Positions 29,954-40,504 of a stretch of DNA of 64,000 nucleotides are shown one piece after another (the first letter of the stretch is position 1; each line of letters starts with the position of its first letter). The position numbers and the translations under genes are program-made. This stretch comes from Sulfurovum xiamenensis (lineage in GTDB: Bacteria > Campylobacterota > Campylobacteria > Campylobacterales > Sulfurovaceae): contig NZ_JAQIBC010000002.1 of NCBI RefSeq assembly GCF_030347995.1, positions 124,001 through 188,000 of the forward strand, written 5' to 3'. The notes under the pieces are model-generated. The model searched no databases. It was not told the origin of the DNA and saw only the letters and a list, made by a program, of their open reading frames with translations.

Positions 29954-31033
29954 TTATAGCTCTATCAATACTTCTTTAACGTCACTGTAGGTTTTGCTCT
30001 GACAAATGATCTCAATCTTGTTGCTTGGTATCTCTTCGACGACCATGATGACAGAGAGATCATAGGGAGTGACCCCCAGTTTGGCACGCAGTTCCACTTC
30101 TTGACTGAATGTTGGAGGGGAGTAGATGAGTTCTGTGACACTCCGGTAGTCAGTACCAGTAAGATCATTATAGTCTTTAAGTGTGATAAAACGTACCTCA
30201 TCACGGTTCATATGATACACCTCACCGACATGGTACTCTATCTTTCCTCTTGTGTATTCACCCTTGAGTGTAGAATAGGGTAGAAAGTGTGCAGGAACGA
30301 CCTCTTTACGTACACGCAGTAAGCCCATCATCAAACGCCAGTTTAAAAACCGTTGTTTGATGATCTTATGAGGGATATTTGCTTCTTCCATCTTCCAACG
30401 CTTTTCATACATTTCGATGCGCTCTTCTATGGATTCTGGCTGTATTTGTTTTGAAAGCGGTACAAAGAGTTCATCTGCCAGTTTATCCTGTTGGTCACGT
30501 TGAATAGTCAGACCGAACATACATCCGCAGTAGTCTTGTCTGTAGAGTGCATCCTCTTTGGCTAACATGTTCTGTTCCTGTGTACCAGAAGCTTTTCTGT
30601 AGTCTGGAGCGACAAAAGCGATGCCTTCTCTCTGAGCCAATGCATCACCGGCTGCCTGTAGTTGTTTGAGCGATTTTTTAGGACTGGTAAGCAGTGTAGA
30701 GGTAAAGCTTGTTTCACCTATCTCACTGGCTTTTTGTGCAGAGACCTCAAAACGTCTGTCAAAACAGACAGAGCAGCGTGAGCCTTTTTCAGGTTCATGT
30801 TCCAAGCCACGTACAGCCTCAAGCCAGTTCTCGACATCATACTCTCCCTCTATGAGATCAATACCGAGCATTTTACAACTGCGTTTTACATCCAGAAGTC
30901 GTAAGTAGTACTCAGAGTAGGGATGAATGTTTGGATCATAAAAGAATCCTGTGAGTTTTTCTTCAGGATACTCCGTTTGGAGTTTTTGCAAAAAGTAGTG
31001 ACTGTCGACCGAACAGCAGATATGTACTAGCAT
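29954..31033 (-). CDS. queH: Epoxyqueuosine reductase QueH
   Basis: 359 residues. The DUF208 core (about 1-185) has the paired cysteines HICCSVDS (C6, C7), RCSVCFDRR and YCGCMFG for metal or Fe-S binding, plus DPNIHPYSEY. A C-terminal extension of about 170 residues of unknown role follows; many Campylobacterota QueH proteins carry it. It does the last step of queuosine synthesis in tRNA. Confidence 0.88.
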   Translation of the reverse strand: MLVHICCSVDSHYFLQKLQTEYPEEKLTGFFYDPNIHPYSEYYLRLLDVKRSCKMLGIDLIEGEYDVENWLEAVRGLEHEPEKGSRCSVCFDRRFEVSAQKASEIGETSFTSTLLTSPKKSLKQLQAAGDALAQREGIAFVAPDYRKASGTQEQNMLAKEDALYRQDYCGCMFGLTIQRDQQDKLADELFVPLSKQIQPESIEERIEMYEKRWKMEEANIPHKIIKQRFLNWRLMMGLLRVRKEVVPAHFLPYSTLKGEYTRGKIEYHVGEVYHMNRDEVRFITLKDYNDLTGTDYRSVTELIYSPPTFSQEVELRAKLGVTPYDLSVIMVVEEIPSNKIEIICQSKTYSDVKEVLIEL

Positions 31034-31043
31034 GATGACTCCA

Positions 31044-32096
31044 TTATGACCTTTGCGACATGATTATTTCCGCGACATTCTGAGAACTGCCGTGAGAAAG
31101 ATATGTTTTTAACTCTTCAGCTTTTTGTCCGAAGATCTTACGGTCGGTATTGTAGTACTCTTTTAACAAGTTGTCAACTGTGACCTCTTCTTGAAGTAAC
31201 TCATGGTGCAAGGTCGTATTGTTGTAATGGGTGAGTATGATGTTCGCCAAGCCTACCTGTGTGATGCCTAGAAGTTTTGTCCCTATGAAAAAGTCAACCT
31301 TCTTTGCGATGTATGCCAGTGTGAAAGGTGTACCTATGAGTGCTGCTTCGAGTGTGGCAGTCCCTGAACATATGAAGGCAAACTCTGCACGTCTAAGAGC
31401 TTCATGGGTATCACGTACGATTTCAAACTCACGATTGCCTTTGTAGAGTTTGGCTATTTTGTTTCTAGAAAAAGAGGGAGGAATGACAAGCAGAGGGCGG
31501 ATCTCCGGGAATTTTCTACGCAGTTCAAGAAAAATAGGCATAAGACGGGTTATTTCACTTTTACGGCTTCCCGGCATGAATGCAATGCATCCTTTTGTCT
31601 CTTCTTCATTTCTGTGTACATCTATCTCGTCAAGCAGCGGATGTCCGATATACTGTGCTTTATCTGAACTGTAATACTCCATTTCAAAAGGGAGTATACC
31701 GAGCAGTTTATCACAATAGAGTTCCAACTTCTTAACACGTTTGGGACGGCTGGCCCATACTTGGGGAAGGATATAGTAAATGATCTCTTTATCCGGGTAC
31801 TTTTCTTTCAGTTTTTTAGCCAAAGGCAGGTTAAACCCTGAAGAGTCCATTAAAAGGACTTTATCTGCCTCTTTGGCGAGTTCGACCATCTCATCTGCCA
31901 CTTTAAAGAACCAGCGAAGTTTTTTGATGGCATCTACCACACCCATGATAGCCATTTCGCTGATGTCATAAAGCGGTGTACCTTCTTTAATATTTTTATC
32001 GAAGATACCCAGAAGCTCAACATCCTGTGTATGCTTGAGAACCTCTTTTAAGTGGAGGTTTGATGAGGGTTCCAGGGCGGAGACAAGAAGCTTCAT
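31044..32096 (-). CDS. lpxB: Lipid-A-disaccharide synthase
   Basis: 350 residues, GT19 family. It opens with LVSALEPSSNLHLKEV and carries YYILPQVWASRPKRVKKL, GHPLLDE, FMPGSRKSEI and CSGTATLEAALIGTPF. It condenses UDP-diacyl-GlcN with lipid X. It lies 10 bp before queH and three genes before lpxA. Confidence 0.95.
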   Translation of the reverse strand: MKLLVSALEPSSNLHLKEVLKHTQDVELLGIFDKNIKEGTPLYDISEMAIMGVVDAIKKLRWFFKVADEMVELAKEADKVLLMDSSGFNLPLAKKLKEKYPDKEIIYYILPQVWASRPKRVKKLELYCDKLLGILPFEMEYYSSDKAQYIGHPLLDEIDVHRNEEETKGCIAFMPGSRKSEITRLMPIFLELRRKFPEIRPLLVIPPSFSRNKIAKLYKGNREFEIVRDTHEALRRAEFAFICSGTATLEAALIGTPFTLAYIAKKVDFFIGTKLLGITQVGLANIILTHYNNTTLHHELLQEEVTVDNLLKEYYNTDRKIFGQKAEELKTYLSHGSSQNVAEIIMSQRS

Positions 32097-32144
32097 TGCA
32101 TATTTCCTTGTTTTGTGCTCATGATTTGCCTTTTTTCAATAAAT

Positions 32145-33524
32145 TCATACGGTGAACCATCCTGCCAGTAAAAATGCACCTGATGCCAACAGACCACCCA
32201 AGAGTGCATAAGGCAGTTGTGTTCTTACATGTTCGACATGGTCACACCCTGCCGCCATGGATGAGATAATGGTCGTGTCAGAGATAGGAGAGGAGTGGTC
32301 GCCAAATATACCTCCGGAGATCACTGCTGCTATGACCAATGGGATATGCAGCTCCATCGTTGCACCCAAAGCCAAAGCAATAGGCATCATAATGGAGAAT
32401 GTACCCCAGCTTGTGCCTGTAGAGAATGCTGTGATACTTGCGACTAAAAAGATAAGAAGCGGTATAAGCAGAGGCGAAATATTTCCCGTAAGCAAATATG
32501 CCAAATATTTGGCAGTGCCAAGATCACTGATCACGTTTCCTATAAGCAGGGCAAAGACCATGATCAATCCTACGGGTATCATATCTCCTATACCTTCATA
32601 GAGACCAATGAAATAGTTCTTATGTGTGAGTGTTTTGGTCGGGACATAATAGAGATAGATAAAGAGCAACGTGATGATGACAGCGTAATAGACAGAAGTG
32701 GAACCGGAACCCTTAAAGATGTCACCTTCTCCTGTCAGATAAAGTCCTACAGGTACCATCATTACCATCACCAAAATAGGTAAAAGCATCCTGTAGGGTG
32801 TAGCCTCGATCTTAGTCTCACTCTCTTGAACAGTGTAGGGTACAGGAATAGCATCCTTGATGGGCCCCATATTTATATTTAAAAATATGACTGCCAAAAC
32901 AATAGCTAAAGTAAAGAGCGAATAAAAGTTATAGGGAATAGAAGAGATTAGTAAAGAGACACCATCTCCTGATATCACCTGAGAGTCAATGGCCGTTACG
33001 ATGAGACCTAGAAGTAAGGCACCCCATGCATTGAGTGGAATGAGCGAACAGATCGGTGCAGAAGTAGAATCACAGATATAGGCAAGTTTTTCTCTGCTGA
33101 CTCCATTCTTGTCACATAGAGGTTTAGCCACAGTACCAGCAACCAGCGCAGTGATAGAGGATTCTATAAAGATCACAACACCGATAATATAAGCAAGCAG
33201 CATTGCCCCTTTTGGTGAGTCAATTTTTTTGGATCTTTGGCTCAGATAAACTACAAAACTGTCAACCGCACCGCTTAGGGTAAGTAATCTGATAATGGAA
33301 CCGACCATGACGATAAAGAGAAGGGTTTTGGTGATCCAGGCTTCTGAAAAAAGTGAGATAATACCATCAAAAAGTGCAATGAAGGCATCTATAGGGTTAT
33401 ATCCATTCAGTACCAAAAAACCTGCAAAGATACCGCCCATGAGCGAAACGATCACATCTTTGGTTATAATAGCTAAAATGATTGTAAGCAACGGGATTGC
33501 TATTGAGACTATTCCATATTCCAT
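32145..33524 (-). CDS. NhaC-family Na+/H+ antiporter
   Basis: 459 residues from MEYGIVSIAIPL at 33524; earlier in-frame starts would run into the divergent transpeptidase gene. About twelve membrane helices; family landmarks GGIFGDHSSPISDTTIISSMAAG and TGTSWGTFSIMMPIALALG. It exports Na+ for H+. Only 16 bp separate it from the divergent L,D-transpeptidase gene, so the two promoters lie inside each other's coding regions. Confidence 0.85.
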   Translation of the reverse strand: MEYGIVSIAIPLLTIILAIITKDVIVSLMGGIFAGFLVLNGYNPIDAFIALFDGIISLFSEAWITKTLLFIVMVGSIIRLLTLSGAVDSFVVYLSQRSKKIDSPKGAMLLAYIIGVVIFIESSITALVAGTVAKPLCDKNGVSREKLAYICDSTSAPICSLIPLNAWGALLLGLIVTAIDSQVISGDGVSLLISSIPYNFYSLFTLAIVLAVIFLNINMGPIKDAIPVPYTVQESETKIEATPYRMLLPILVMVMMVPVGLYLTGEGDIFKGSGSTSVYYAVIITLLFIYLYYVPTKTLTHKNYFIGLYEGIGDMIPVGLIMVFALLIGNVISDLGTAKYLAYLLTGNISPLLIPLLIFLVASITAFSTGTSWGTFSIMMPIALALGATMELHIPLVIAAVISGGIFGDHSSPISDTTIISSMAAGCDHVEHVRTQLPYALLGGLLASGAFLLAGWFTV

Positions 33525-33540
33525 AGAAGGATTATACCAC

Positions 33541-34224
33541 ATGAAGATTGTACTTGCACTATGTGTCATACTTATCACACTACAGGCTCAAACCAAACAG
33601 CTTTTGGTTGTAACAACAAAAGAGTGGTCTGCACCTTCAGGAAAACTACAGCGTTATGAACTGCATGAGACTGGTTGGCAAAAAATAGGCAATAAGATAG
33701 ATATCAAACTGGGTAGAAACGGTTTAGGATGGGGAATAGGGCTGCATGAATTACCAAAAGATGCACAGATCATTAAAAAAGAGGGAGACGGGAAATCACC
33801 TGCAGGTATTTTTAAACTCAAACATGCATTCGGATATGCACCTTTTCATATAGCATACCCCTATAAAATCTACAAAGAGACAGATCATTGTGTGGATGAT
33901 GTCAATTCTAAATTTTATAATAAGATCGTAGACAGTACGCAAGTAGATGTGGACTATAAAAGCAAAGAACATATGAAGTTCCCCAAAGACTACTACAAGT
34001 ATGGCATTGTGGTGGATCATAACCATATAGGTGAAGTTGGAGCTATAAAGGGGGCAGGGTCATGTATCTTTATTCATATTAAGGATGTACCTACGGCCGG
34101 ATGTACAGTGATGAGCGAGGAGCAGATACAAACAGTCTTACGTTGGTTAGATCCTGAAGCTGAACCTCTATTAATTCAGGGAACTGAGGATGTGGTACAA
34201 AAGCTTTGGAAAGAGATCAGATAA
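33541..34224 (+). CDS. L,D-transpeptidase family (YkuD) protein
   Basis: 227 residues starting at MKIVLALCVILITLQAQ, a signal peptide; a longer upstream frame is antisense to nhaC and rejected. The YkuD-type catalytic region is IFIHIKDVPTAGCTVMSEEQ, with the nucleophile Cys at about 184 and a His before it. Such proteins form 3-3 peptidoglycan crosslinks or trim wall peptides in the periplasm. Confidence 0.82.
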   Translation: MKIVLALCVILITLQAQTKQLLVVTTKEWSAPSGKLQRYELHETGWQKIGNKIDIKLGRNGLGWGIGLHELPKDAQIIKKEGDGKSPAGIFKLKHAFGYAPFHIAYPYKIYKETDHCVDDVNSKFYNKIVDSTQVDVDYKSKEHMKFPKDYYKYGIVVDHNHIGEVGAIKGAGSCIFIHIKDVPTAGCTVMSEEQIQTVLRWLDPEAEPLLIQGTEDVVQKLWKEIR

Positions 34225-34227
34225 ACT

Positions 34228-35172
34228 TTAATAGATACTATACCTTACATAAAAAACGATCTTTGTTTTTTTGTTAGGTAAAGGATAATCTTTATAGGCA
34301 ATGCGTATTACATCTAAAGTATTTTGATCTAAAGCCTGGTGACCTATATGCCTTTTTAATTTAAGATCTGAGATATCACCATTTGGATGGAGGTAAAAAG
34401 AGACAATGTTGGTTCCCTGCTGTCTTGTGCGGACCGCAACATCCGGATAGCCGTTTCGGGTAAGTGTACGTTGTGTGATCCTGTGGATGGTTCCCAGATT
34501 GTTTTTGATGAACTTTTTTTGTGTTTCACTGTAAGTATCAAACTCTTTACCATAAAGCTGATTGATCATTCTAGCACCATAACTGCCTGAAGATGATGGT
34601 CGGCTCCGCTGTGTTGGATACATAGATGTACCAGAACCCATGAGCGCATTAGCAAGAGGATCACTTGAACGTTTAGATGGTCTGTATGTTTTCGTTTTTT
34701 TCGCTACAGTTTTTTTCTGTACTTTTTTAATAACTTTCTTTTTCTCTTCTTTTTGAACGATCTTTTGAACAGGTTTGGGTACGGTTTTGGTGACATTGTT
34801 TTCTTCTGTACTTTGCTGTGCAAAGATCTTTTTACTCTCATCCAACTTTTTTCTCTTTATAGGTTGCACGGCTGTTTCTACCGGTTTTTGAATGACAGGT
34901 TTAGGTGTTGGTGGAATCACTACGGGTTCGGGAACAGGTACCGGCTTTGGTTTCGGTGCAGGAGGAGTGACGATCTGTTGGAGATTTAGGCTTATTTTCT
35001 TCTCTTCTTTCTTAGGAGGTAAGAAGATGAACTCTTTCCAGTTTTTCATAAAAAGCATCAATATCAGTAAATGTAACAATAAAGAGAGTATTAATCCTTT
35101 CAGCGTTCTGATGAGACTCTCCTTGTATATAGCCCTAAGTGCCGTTAGTGTATAATCTTTGCAATTATACAT
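34228..35172 (-). CDS. tonB: TonB-like energy transducer
   Basis: 314 residues from the ATG at 35172, or 294 from an ATC at 35112. One N-terminal helix contains the S-x3-H motif of TonB ([11 protein letters not shown]), followed by a Pro/Lys/Val-rich periplasm-spanning rod (about 75-210) and a TonB_C domain ending [17 protein letters not shown]. It couples proton force to outer-membrane receptors. exbB/exbD are not in the window. The ATG lacks a ribosome site, while AAGGAG sits 6 bases before the in-frame ATC. Confidence 0.82.
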   Translation of the reverse strand: MYNCKDYTLTALRAIYKESLIRTLKGLILSLLLHLLILMLFMKNWKEFIFLPPKKEEKKISLNLQQIVTPPAPKPKPVPVPEPVVIPPTPKPVIQKPVETAVQPIKRKKLDESKKIFAQQSTEENNVTKTVPKPVQKIVQKEEKKKVIKKVQKKTVAKKTKTYRPSKRSSDPLANALMGSGTSMYPTQRSRPSSSGSYGARMINQLYGKEFDTYSETQKKFIKNNLGTIHRITQRTLTRNGYPDVAVRTRQQGTNIVSFYLHPNGDISDLKLKRHIGHQALDQNTLDVIRIAYKDYPLPNKKTKIVFYVRYSIY

Positions 35173-35188
35173 AATGAGGATTAATAAC

Positions 35189-36478
35189 ATGGCATATGAC
35201 AAAAGTATAGCAGCATTTGAAGAAGCATATAAAGTGATTCCTGGGGGGGTTGACTCACCGGTACGTGCATTTTCAGGAGTAGAGGGTACACCACCATTCA
35301 TCCAAAGAGGTGAGGGGGCATATCTTTTTGATATTGACGGGAACAGATATATCGACTATGTACAAAGTTGGGGTCCGCTTATTTTTGGTCATGCAGATAA
35401 AGAGATCGAAACATCAGTGATAGAGGCCGTTCAAAGAGGATTGAGTTTCGGTGCTCCTACGACTATAGAGACGGAGCTTGCAAGTGAGATCGTCACGCTT
35501 TTTGACAGCATTGATAAAGTGCGTTTCGTGAGTTCTGGAACAGAAGCAGTGATGTCTGCTATCCGTTTGGCTCGTGGTGTGACAGGTAGAGAGAATATTG
35601 TAAAGTTCACTGGATGTTATCATGGCCACTCAGATTCACTGCTAGTACAGGCAGGTTCTGGTCTGGCTACATTCGGTTCTCCATCAAGTCCTGGTGTACC
35701 GGCTGATCTTACCAAACATACACTCTTGGCAACGTATAATGATATTGAATCCGTACTAAAGTGTTTTGAGGAGTCACCGGACGGTATTGCCTGTGTGATC
35801 ATCGAGCCTATAGCCGGAAATATGGGTCTTGTACCTGCAGATGAAGCATTTTTGGAAGAACTGAGATGTCTCTGTACAAACCATGGTGCACTGCTTATCT
35901 TTGATGAAGTGATGAGTGGATTCAGGGCTTCATTGAGCGGTGCTCAGGGTATTTCAAGTGTGAAACCGGACATGGTGACTCTTGGTAAGGTCATCGGTGC
36001 AGGTATGCCTGTCGGTGCCTTTGGTGCATCGGCACAGATCATGGCACACCTTTCTCCTGAAGGGCCGGTCTACCAGGCAGGAACACTTTCAGGTAACCCT
36101 GTAGCGATGGCAGCAGGTCTTACCAGTCTCAGAAAGCTCAAATCCAATCCTTCATTATATGTATCACTGGGAAACAAAGCCAAGAAACTCATGGATGGAT
36201 TCAAAAAAGCGGCAGATGCATCTAACATACCTTTCGTGACCGATGTTAGAGGGAGTATGTTCGGTTTCTTCTTCTCTGATAAGCCTGTCAGAAACTTTGA
36301 TGATGCGTTGGAAAATGATACGGCAAGGTTCGCCAAGTTCCATAAAGGTATGTTGGACAGAGGTATCTATCTTGCCTGTTCATCTTTTGAGGCAGGATTT
36401 ATCTGTGCTGCTATGACGGATGAGATGATAGATGAGACGATCAAAGCAGCGTATGAAGTGATGGCTGAAATAGCCTAG
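35189..36478 (+). CDS. hemL: Glutamate-1-semialdehyde 2,1-aminomutase
   Basis: 429 residues from [13 protein letters not shown], with ATGAGGA 8 bases before the ATG. PLP-lysine region [18 protein letters not shown], and [18 protein letters not shown] and ITAG-like [16 protein letters not shown] signatures. It makes 5-aminolevulinate for heme by the C5 pathway. A TATAAT (35151-35156) is the likely -10. Confidence 0.97.
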   Translation: MAYDKSIAAFEEAYKVIPGGVDSPVRAFSGVEGTPPFIQRGEGAYLFDIDGNRYIDYVQSWGPLIFGHADKEIETSVIEAVQRGLSFGAPTTIETELASEIVTLFDSIDKVRFVSSGTEAVMSAIRLARGVTGRENIVKFTGCYHGHSDSLLVQAGSGLATFGSPSSPGVPADLTKHTLLATYNDIESVLKCFEESPDGIACVIIEPIAGNMGLVPADEAFLEELRCLCTNHGALLIFDEVMSGFRASLSGAQGISSVKPDMVTLGKVIGAGMPVGAFGASAQIMAHLSPEGPVYQAGTLSGNPVAMAAGLTSLRKLKSNPSLYVSLGNKAKKLMDGFKKAADASNIPFVTDVRGSMFGFFFSDKPVRNFDDALENDTARFAKFHKGMLDRGIYLACSSFEAGFICAAMTDEMIDETIKAAYEVMAEIA

Positions 36479-36542
36479 ATCACGCTTCATATCATTTTGA
36501 TAGAACAGCCAATCAAGTTATACTGTTTGTGAAGGAAATATC

Positions 36543-37280
36543 ATGAAAAAATTTCTACTCTCCCTGGTATTGGTCATACCTCTTTTTGCTACGGAACTTA
36601 ATCTTACGACCGAAGATGGATTTGTGCTCCACGGATGGCTGGAAAAACCGAAAGAGACTAAAAAACCTATGCCTATCGTACTTTTGGCACACCAGTTCGG
36701 TTCAGACCATACATCATGGGATATGCTCACCATGAGATTACTTGCGAAAGGTATGGCGACTCTCAGTGTGGATCTGCGTGGCCATGGAAAGTCAACCATG
36801 CAACAAGGCGTAGAGAACAGCGTACAAATGCCTAAAAACACAAGTGAAGTGAGAACAGCTTTTGATGCAAGTGCACCCAAAGTGGGATTTTCCAAGATAC
36901 CACAGGACCTCATAGCATGGCTGGAGATGATAGAAGAGGATAAAAGCCTGGATATACAACAACTCTACCTCATTGGAGCATCACTGGGTGGTGCATCGCT
37001 GATCCCTGTATTGAATGACTATGATGCAAAAGCACTCATTTCGCTTTCTGCGGGAAGATCAAACAGCAGTGAAAGTGACATGGCACTATCAAGTTCTCTG
37101 GCAAAAACCTACTTTATCGCTACCAAAAATGATCCATTGGGTGCGAACGTGAATGCACTTGAATATGGTAAAAAAGCAATTGCAGGTACCACACTCATAC
37201 TCCCTGGTGATGGACACGGTACCGTGCTGCTGCCTAAAGTAGAAGAGTATATATTTCTCTTTATGGAGCTGTCACGCTAG
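36543..37280 (+). CDS. Exported alpha/beta hydrolase
   Basis: 245 residues with a signal peptide (MKKFLLSLVLVIPLFATE). Alpha/beta hydrolase landmarks: VDLRGHGKS, nucleophile elbow GASLGG (Ser about 144) and C-terminal GDGHGTVLL carrying the catalytic His. The substrate is unknown. It follows hemL by 64 bp and may share its transcript. Confidence 0.8.
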   Translation: MKKFLLSLVLVIPLFATELNLTTEDGFVLHGWLEKPKETKKPMPIVLLAHQFGSDHTSWDMLTMRLLAKGMATLSVDLRGHGKSTMQQGVENSVQMPKNTSEVRTAFDASAPKVGFSKIPQDLIAWLEMIEEDKSLDIQQLYLIGASLGGASLIPVLNDYDAKALISLSAGRSNSSESDMALSSSLAKTYFIATKNDPLGANVNALEYGKKAIAGTTLILPGDGHGTVLLPKVEEYIFLFMELSR

Positions 37281-37381
37281 AGCAGCCTACTGGTGCAACA
37301 TAGAGGAGGAAAAACTTTATTCTAAACCATGCTCTATGTACCAATTGGCTATACTACATTTTCAAATTATGAGGACTAAAA

Positions 37382-37690
37382 ATGCAAAATAATACGGAAG
37401 AACCGAAATTCAAAAAAGTGGTGGATGCTGCAGATGGACTCAGTCTTGGTATTTCCATGGTTGTCGCTGTCATTATTGGTGTTGGTATAGGATTGGGATT
37501 ACGCAATCTTACGGGTGCTGGATGGACACTCTGGATCGGTGTATTCATCGGTATCGGTGCGGCTATCTCTAATGTCTACAAAGCATATGCGAAGCAGAAA
37601 AAGTCGTTGGATGAATTGGCTAATGATCCAAGATATACCTATAAAAAAGAACAGCAAGACAAATATGATGCTGAGGATGATGATGCATAG
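37382..37690 (+). CDS. AtpZ/AtpI family membrane protein
   Basis: 102 residues with two helices (about 19-40 and 47-64) and the family pattern GVGIGLGLRNLTG...GVFIGIGAAISNVYK. AtpZ/AtpI proteins assist F-type ATP synthase assembly or Mg2+ supply. No atp structural gene is nearby. The C-terminus is acidic, and the next gene starts inside it. Confidence 0.8.
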   Translation: MQNNTEEPKFKKVVDAADGLSLGISMVVAVIIGVGIGLGLRNLTGAGWTLWIGVFIGIGAAISNVYKAYAKQKKSLDELANDPRYTYKKEQQDKYDAEDDDA

Positions 37691-38231
37691 TATGAATCGT
37701 AAGATCTTCGCAGTACTCCTATCTGTGGATATTTTACTACTCTTGATCTCTATAATATTTTTTGATATTAAAGTGCTTTACAACACACAGATAGGCTATA
37801 TCACCGCATCACTTGTCATGATTGCTTCGATAGTCAGTTATAGACGTATGGTCAATGCCCGTGTGAAACACAATATGGTAACCATGGATGACACTCAAGA
37901 TGTGATTGACAAACTTGAAGATCCCTATGATTTATACAGTGAAGAGGTAGAGGTCGAGGAGAAGAGTTTGGCACAAACGATCAAAGCAGAGAAGAAAAAA
38001 CTCAAAGAGAATCGACGCAGTGTCTACCAGACCATGAAAGACACCAAAGCGGCTCTCTCTTTCTATAGACTAGGTGCCTATGTGCTGCTAATCTTGGGCT
38101 TCTTATATCTCAATAGACACGGATTATTACATATTCCAAGTTATATTATCTCTTTGGGTATTCCTTCTGTGATTCTTGTTTGGGTCCTTCTAAAAGAAAA
38201 AGAAAACATTAGCCAAGATCCGATAGAATAA
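37683..38231 (+). CDS. Conserved hypothetical membrane protein
   Basis: 182 residues from MHSMNRKIFAVLL; GAGG lies 6 bases before this ATG, which overlaps the AtpZ gene by 8 bp. Two N-terminal helices (about 6-25, 35-55), a charged coiled-coil segment (about 75-120) and two C-terminal helices (about 125-145, 150-168). Family not recognised; the overlap suggests a role linked to the AtpZ-like protein. Confidence 0.7.
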   Translation: MHSMNRKIFAVLLSVDILLLLISIIFFDIKVLYNTQIGYITASLVMIASIVSYRRMVNARVKHNMVTMDDTQDVIDKLEDPYDLYSEEVEVEEKSLAQTIKAEKKKLKENRRSVYQTMKDTKAALSFYRLGAYVLLILGFLYLNRHGLLHIPSYIISLGIPSVILVWVLLKEKENISQDPIE

Positions 38232-38258
38232 CTCTACTTGGAAGTGAGGATTTATTTC

Positions 38259-38975
38259 ATGATAAGACTTTTACTACTCTCTTTTGTATTTCTCACTTTG
38301 ACTGCATGTGGAAAAGAAGAGGCAAAACCTGCAGTCTGTACCACAAAACCTATACAACCACTCCGGATCATCGATAAACCAATCGATTTCGGACCTGACC
38401 GCATCGCTATGACAAAATCGTATATAAAATCTCATTACGGCATGAACGTAGAGAATATTGAGATCACGCCAAAGATCATTATGCTCCACTGGACAGCAGA
38501 GATGGATTTTGACAAATCATTCAAGCGTTTGAAGCCTGAAAAACTCCTTTCTGACCGAAAAGACATTGTGAAAGCTTCAGCCTTGAATGTATCCTCTCAA
38601 TTTATGGTGGCACGAGACGGGACCATATACCGTTTAATGCCGGAGAATTGGATGGCACGTCATGTGATAGGACTTAATTACTCCAGTATCGGTATAGAGA
38701 ACATCGGAGGGAAAGACAATAAGATAGATGATCTGACACCTGAACAGCGTCAGGCCAACATTGACCTAGTGATGTATCTCAAGGCCAAATACCCTACGAT
38801 CGAGTATCTTGTAGGTCATCATGAGTACAGACAGATGGAGAAGACAGCTTTGTGGTTGGAAAAAGACAAAGGATACAGAACAGTGAAATCTGATCCCGGT
38901 GAAAAGTTTATGTCCGATATAAGAAATGGTGTACAATGTCTCCATCTTAAAGCACCACCCAAAGGGAACGAATGA
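38259..38975 (+). CDS. Lipoprotein N-acetylmuramoyl-L-alanine amidase (Amidase_2)
   Basis: 238 residues from MIRLLLLSFVFLTLTAC, a lipoprotein signal (LTAC). The Amidase_2 zinc ligands are visible: His in MLHWTAEMDF, His in VGHHEYRQ and Asp in KSDPGEKF, plus the typical SSQFMVARDGTIYRL. It cleaves the MurNAc-L-Ala bond from the periplasmic side. Its last codons overlap the symporter start (ATGA), so the two are co-translated; this hints that the transporter takes up a wall product. Confidence 0.88.
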   Translation: MIRLLLLSFVFLTLTACGKEEAKPAVCTTKPIQPLRIIDKPIDFGPDRIAMTKSYIKSHYGMNVENIEITPKIIMLHWTAEMDFDKSFKRLKPEKLLSDRKDIVKASALNVSSQFMVARDGTIYRLMPENWMARHVIGLNYSSIGIENIGGKDNKIDDLTPEQRQANIDLVMYLKAKYPTIEYLVGHHEYRQMEKTALWLEKDKGYRTVKSDPGEKFMSDIRNGVQCLHLKAPPKGNE

Positions 38976-40492
38976 ACTCCGCATTCAGTACCCTTGATTG
39001 GGGGATCTTCTTTGCATATTTTTTAATATTAACTATAACATCAGTACTTTTAAGTCGTATCAAGGTAAAGAACACACGTGACTATTTCGTCGGGGGGAAT
39101 AGTGTTCCTATGTTTGCTGCAGCGATGTCTGTACTGGCTACTTCACAGTCTGCTGCTACCTTTCTTGGCGGACCTGAGTACTCATACGGAAAAGATCTGA
39201 CGTTCATAGGATTCTATATTTCTGCTTTTTTGGCAGTTTTTTTTGTCGCTAAAGTGCTGATTCCACGTTTTTATGCGATCAAAGCGGTAACAGTCTACGA
39301 ATTGCTAGAAAAGCGTTATGGTGAGAATGCAAAAAGAGAAGCGGGTATTATGTTTCTTATAGGACGTCTGTTTGCTTCTGGTGCTAGGCTCTATATCGGT
39401 GCATTAGCCATCTCCATGATACTCTTCTTAGATATTACATCCATACATGTTGCTATATCCATCTCGATATTAATGCTGGGTGCATTGGCTTATGCATACT
39501 TTGGGGGTGTCAAATCGATCATCTTTTCTGACATCATTCAAGCCTTTACTTATATTGGAGCGGGGATCGCAATATTGATCTACCTTTATATGAGTATGCA
39601 TACCGATCTGTCTACGATTGTGTCTACCCTGCAGAGTGAAAACAAACTCAAGCTACTTGATTGGTCAATGTCTGGTGGATTTTCTGTTTGGACCTTGCTT
39701 GGTGGCTGGCTGCTTCTTAATATCGCTGCCTATGGCCTTGACCAGGACATGACACAAAGAGCATTGACCTGCAAAAGTACGAAAGAAGCCCAAAATTCAC
39801 TTATGATGAGTATCTACCTGACTATCCCTGTAGCGTTACTTTTTTTAATGATCGGTTTGCTGCTTTACCTCTTTTATCAGCATCCTGAAATTTCTGGTTT
39901 GAGTACGGAAGTGGTACAAAAATTTGATGGGGAGAAGATCACTATTTTTATGTACTACATTTTACATGAGATGCCAGAGGGGATGAGAGGACTTGTGACC
40001 GTTGGTGCTGTAGCAGCTGCTTTATCCAGTTCCAATTCTGTCCTGGGTGCCATGTCATCTGTAGCCATAGAAGATCTCTATAAACCTTGGAAGCAAAAGA
40101 GAAGCAATGTAGATGAGATGCACTTTGTCAAAGCAGGGCGTAATGCAGTGCTTCTATTTGCTGTCGCACTCTCACTTATGGCGATGCTAAGCTACTACTG
40201 GCAACGTTACACAGAACTTCCACTACTTAGCTTTGCTCTTGGCGTGATGGCATTTGCATACACAGGCTTACTTGGTGTATTTGGTGCAGCTATCTTTACT
40301 AAACGCGGTTCTGCAACTACAGTGCCATTGGCACTTTTTGGTGGATTTATCACAGTACTGCTACTACAACCTTATGTGCTAGGTGCTGCACTGGACTTGA
40401 AACTTGGGTTTGCATGGCAGATTTTGGCCGGAACTTTTGTGGCGTTTGTCTTGATGATGTTCGGGAAAGAAAAAAGTACTTCAAATAATTAG
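38972..40492 (+). CDS. Sodium:solute symporter (SSS family)
   Basis: 506 residues, about thirteen helices, with SSS landmarks FVGGNSVPMFAAAMSVLATS, FSDIIQAFTYIGAG, and DQDMTQRALTCKSTKEAQ. The substrate is not evident by motif. The start overlaps the amidase stop by 4 bp and a mutarotase gene follows 12 bp later, which suggests uptake of a sugar or amino sugar released from peptidoglycan (inference). Confidence 0.85.
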   Translation: MNSAFSTLDWGIFFAYFLILTITSVLLSRIKVKNTRDYFVGGNSVPMFAAAMSVLATSQSAATFLGGPEYSYGKDLTFIGFYISAFLAVFFVAKVLIPRFYAIKAVTVYELLEKRYGENAKREAGIMFLIGRLFASGARLYIGALAISMILFLDITSIHVAISISILMLGALAYAYFGGVKSIIFSDIIQAFTYIGAGIAILIYLYMSMHTDLSTIVSTLQSENKLKLLDWSMSGGFSVWTLLGGWLLLNIAAYGLDQDMTQRALTCKSTKEAQNSLMMSIYLTIPVALLFLMIGLLLYLFYQHPEISGLSTEVVQKFDGEKITIFMYYILHEMPEGMRGLVTVGAVAAALSSSNSVLGAMSSVAIEDLYKPWKQKRSNVDEMHFVKAGRNAVLLFAVALSLMAMLSYYWQRYTELPLLSFALGVMAFAYTGLLGVFGAAIFTKRGSATTVPLALFGGFITVLLLQPYVLGAALDLKLGFAWQILAGTFVAFVLMMFGKEKSTSNN

Positions 40493-40504
40493 TTTATTCT
40501 AGCT

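Noticed and set aside
33295-33540. Longer start for the L,D-transpeptidase gene
   Set aside because: The extra 82 codons are antisense to nhaC; a clear signal peptide begins at the ATG at 33541.
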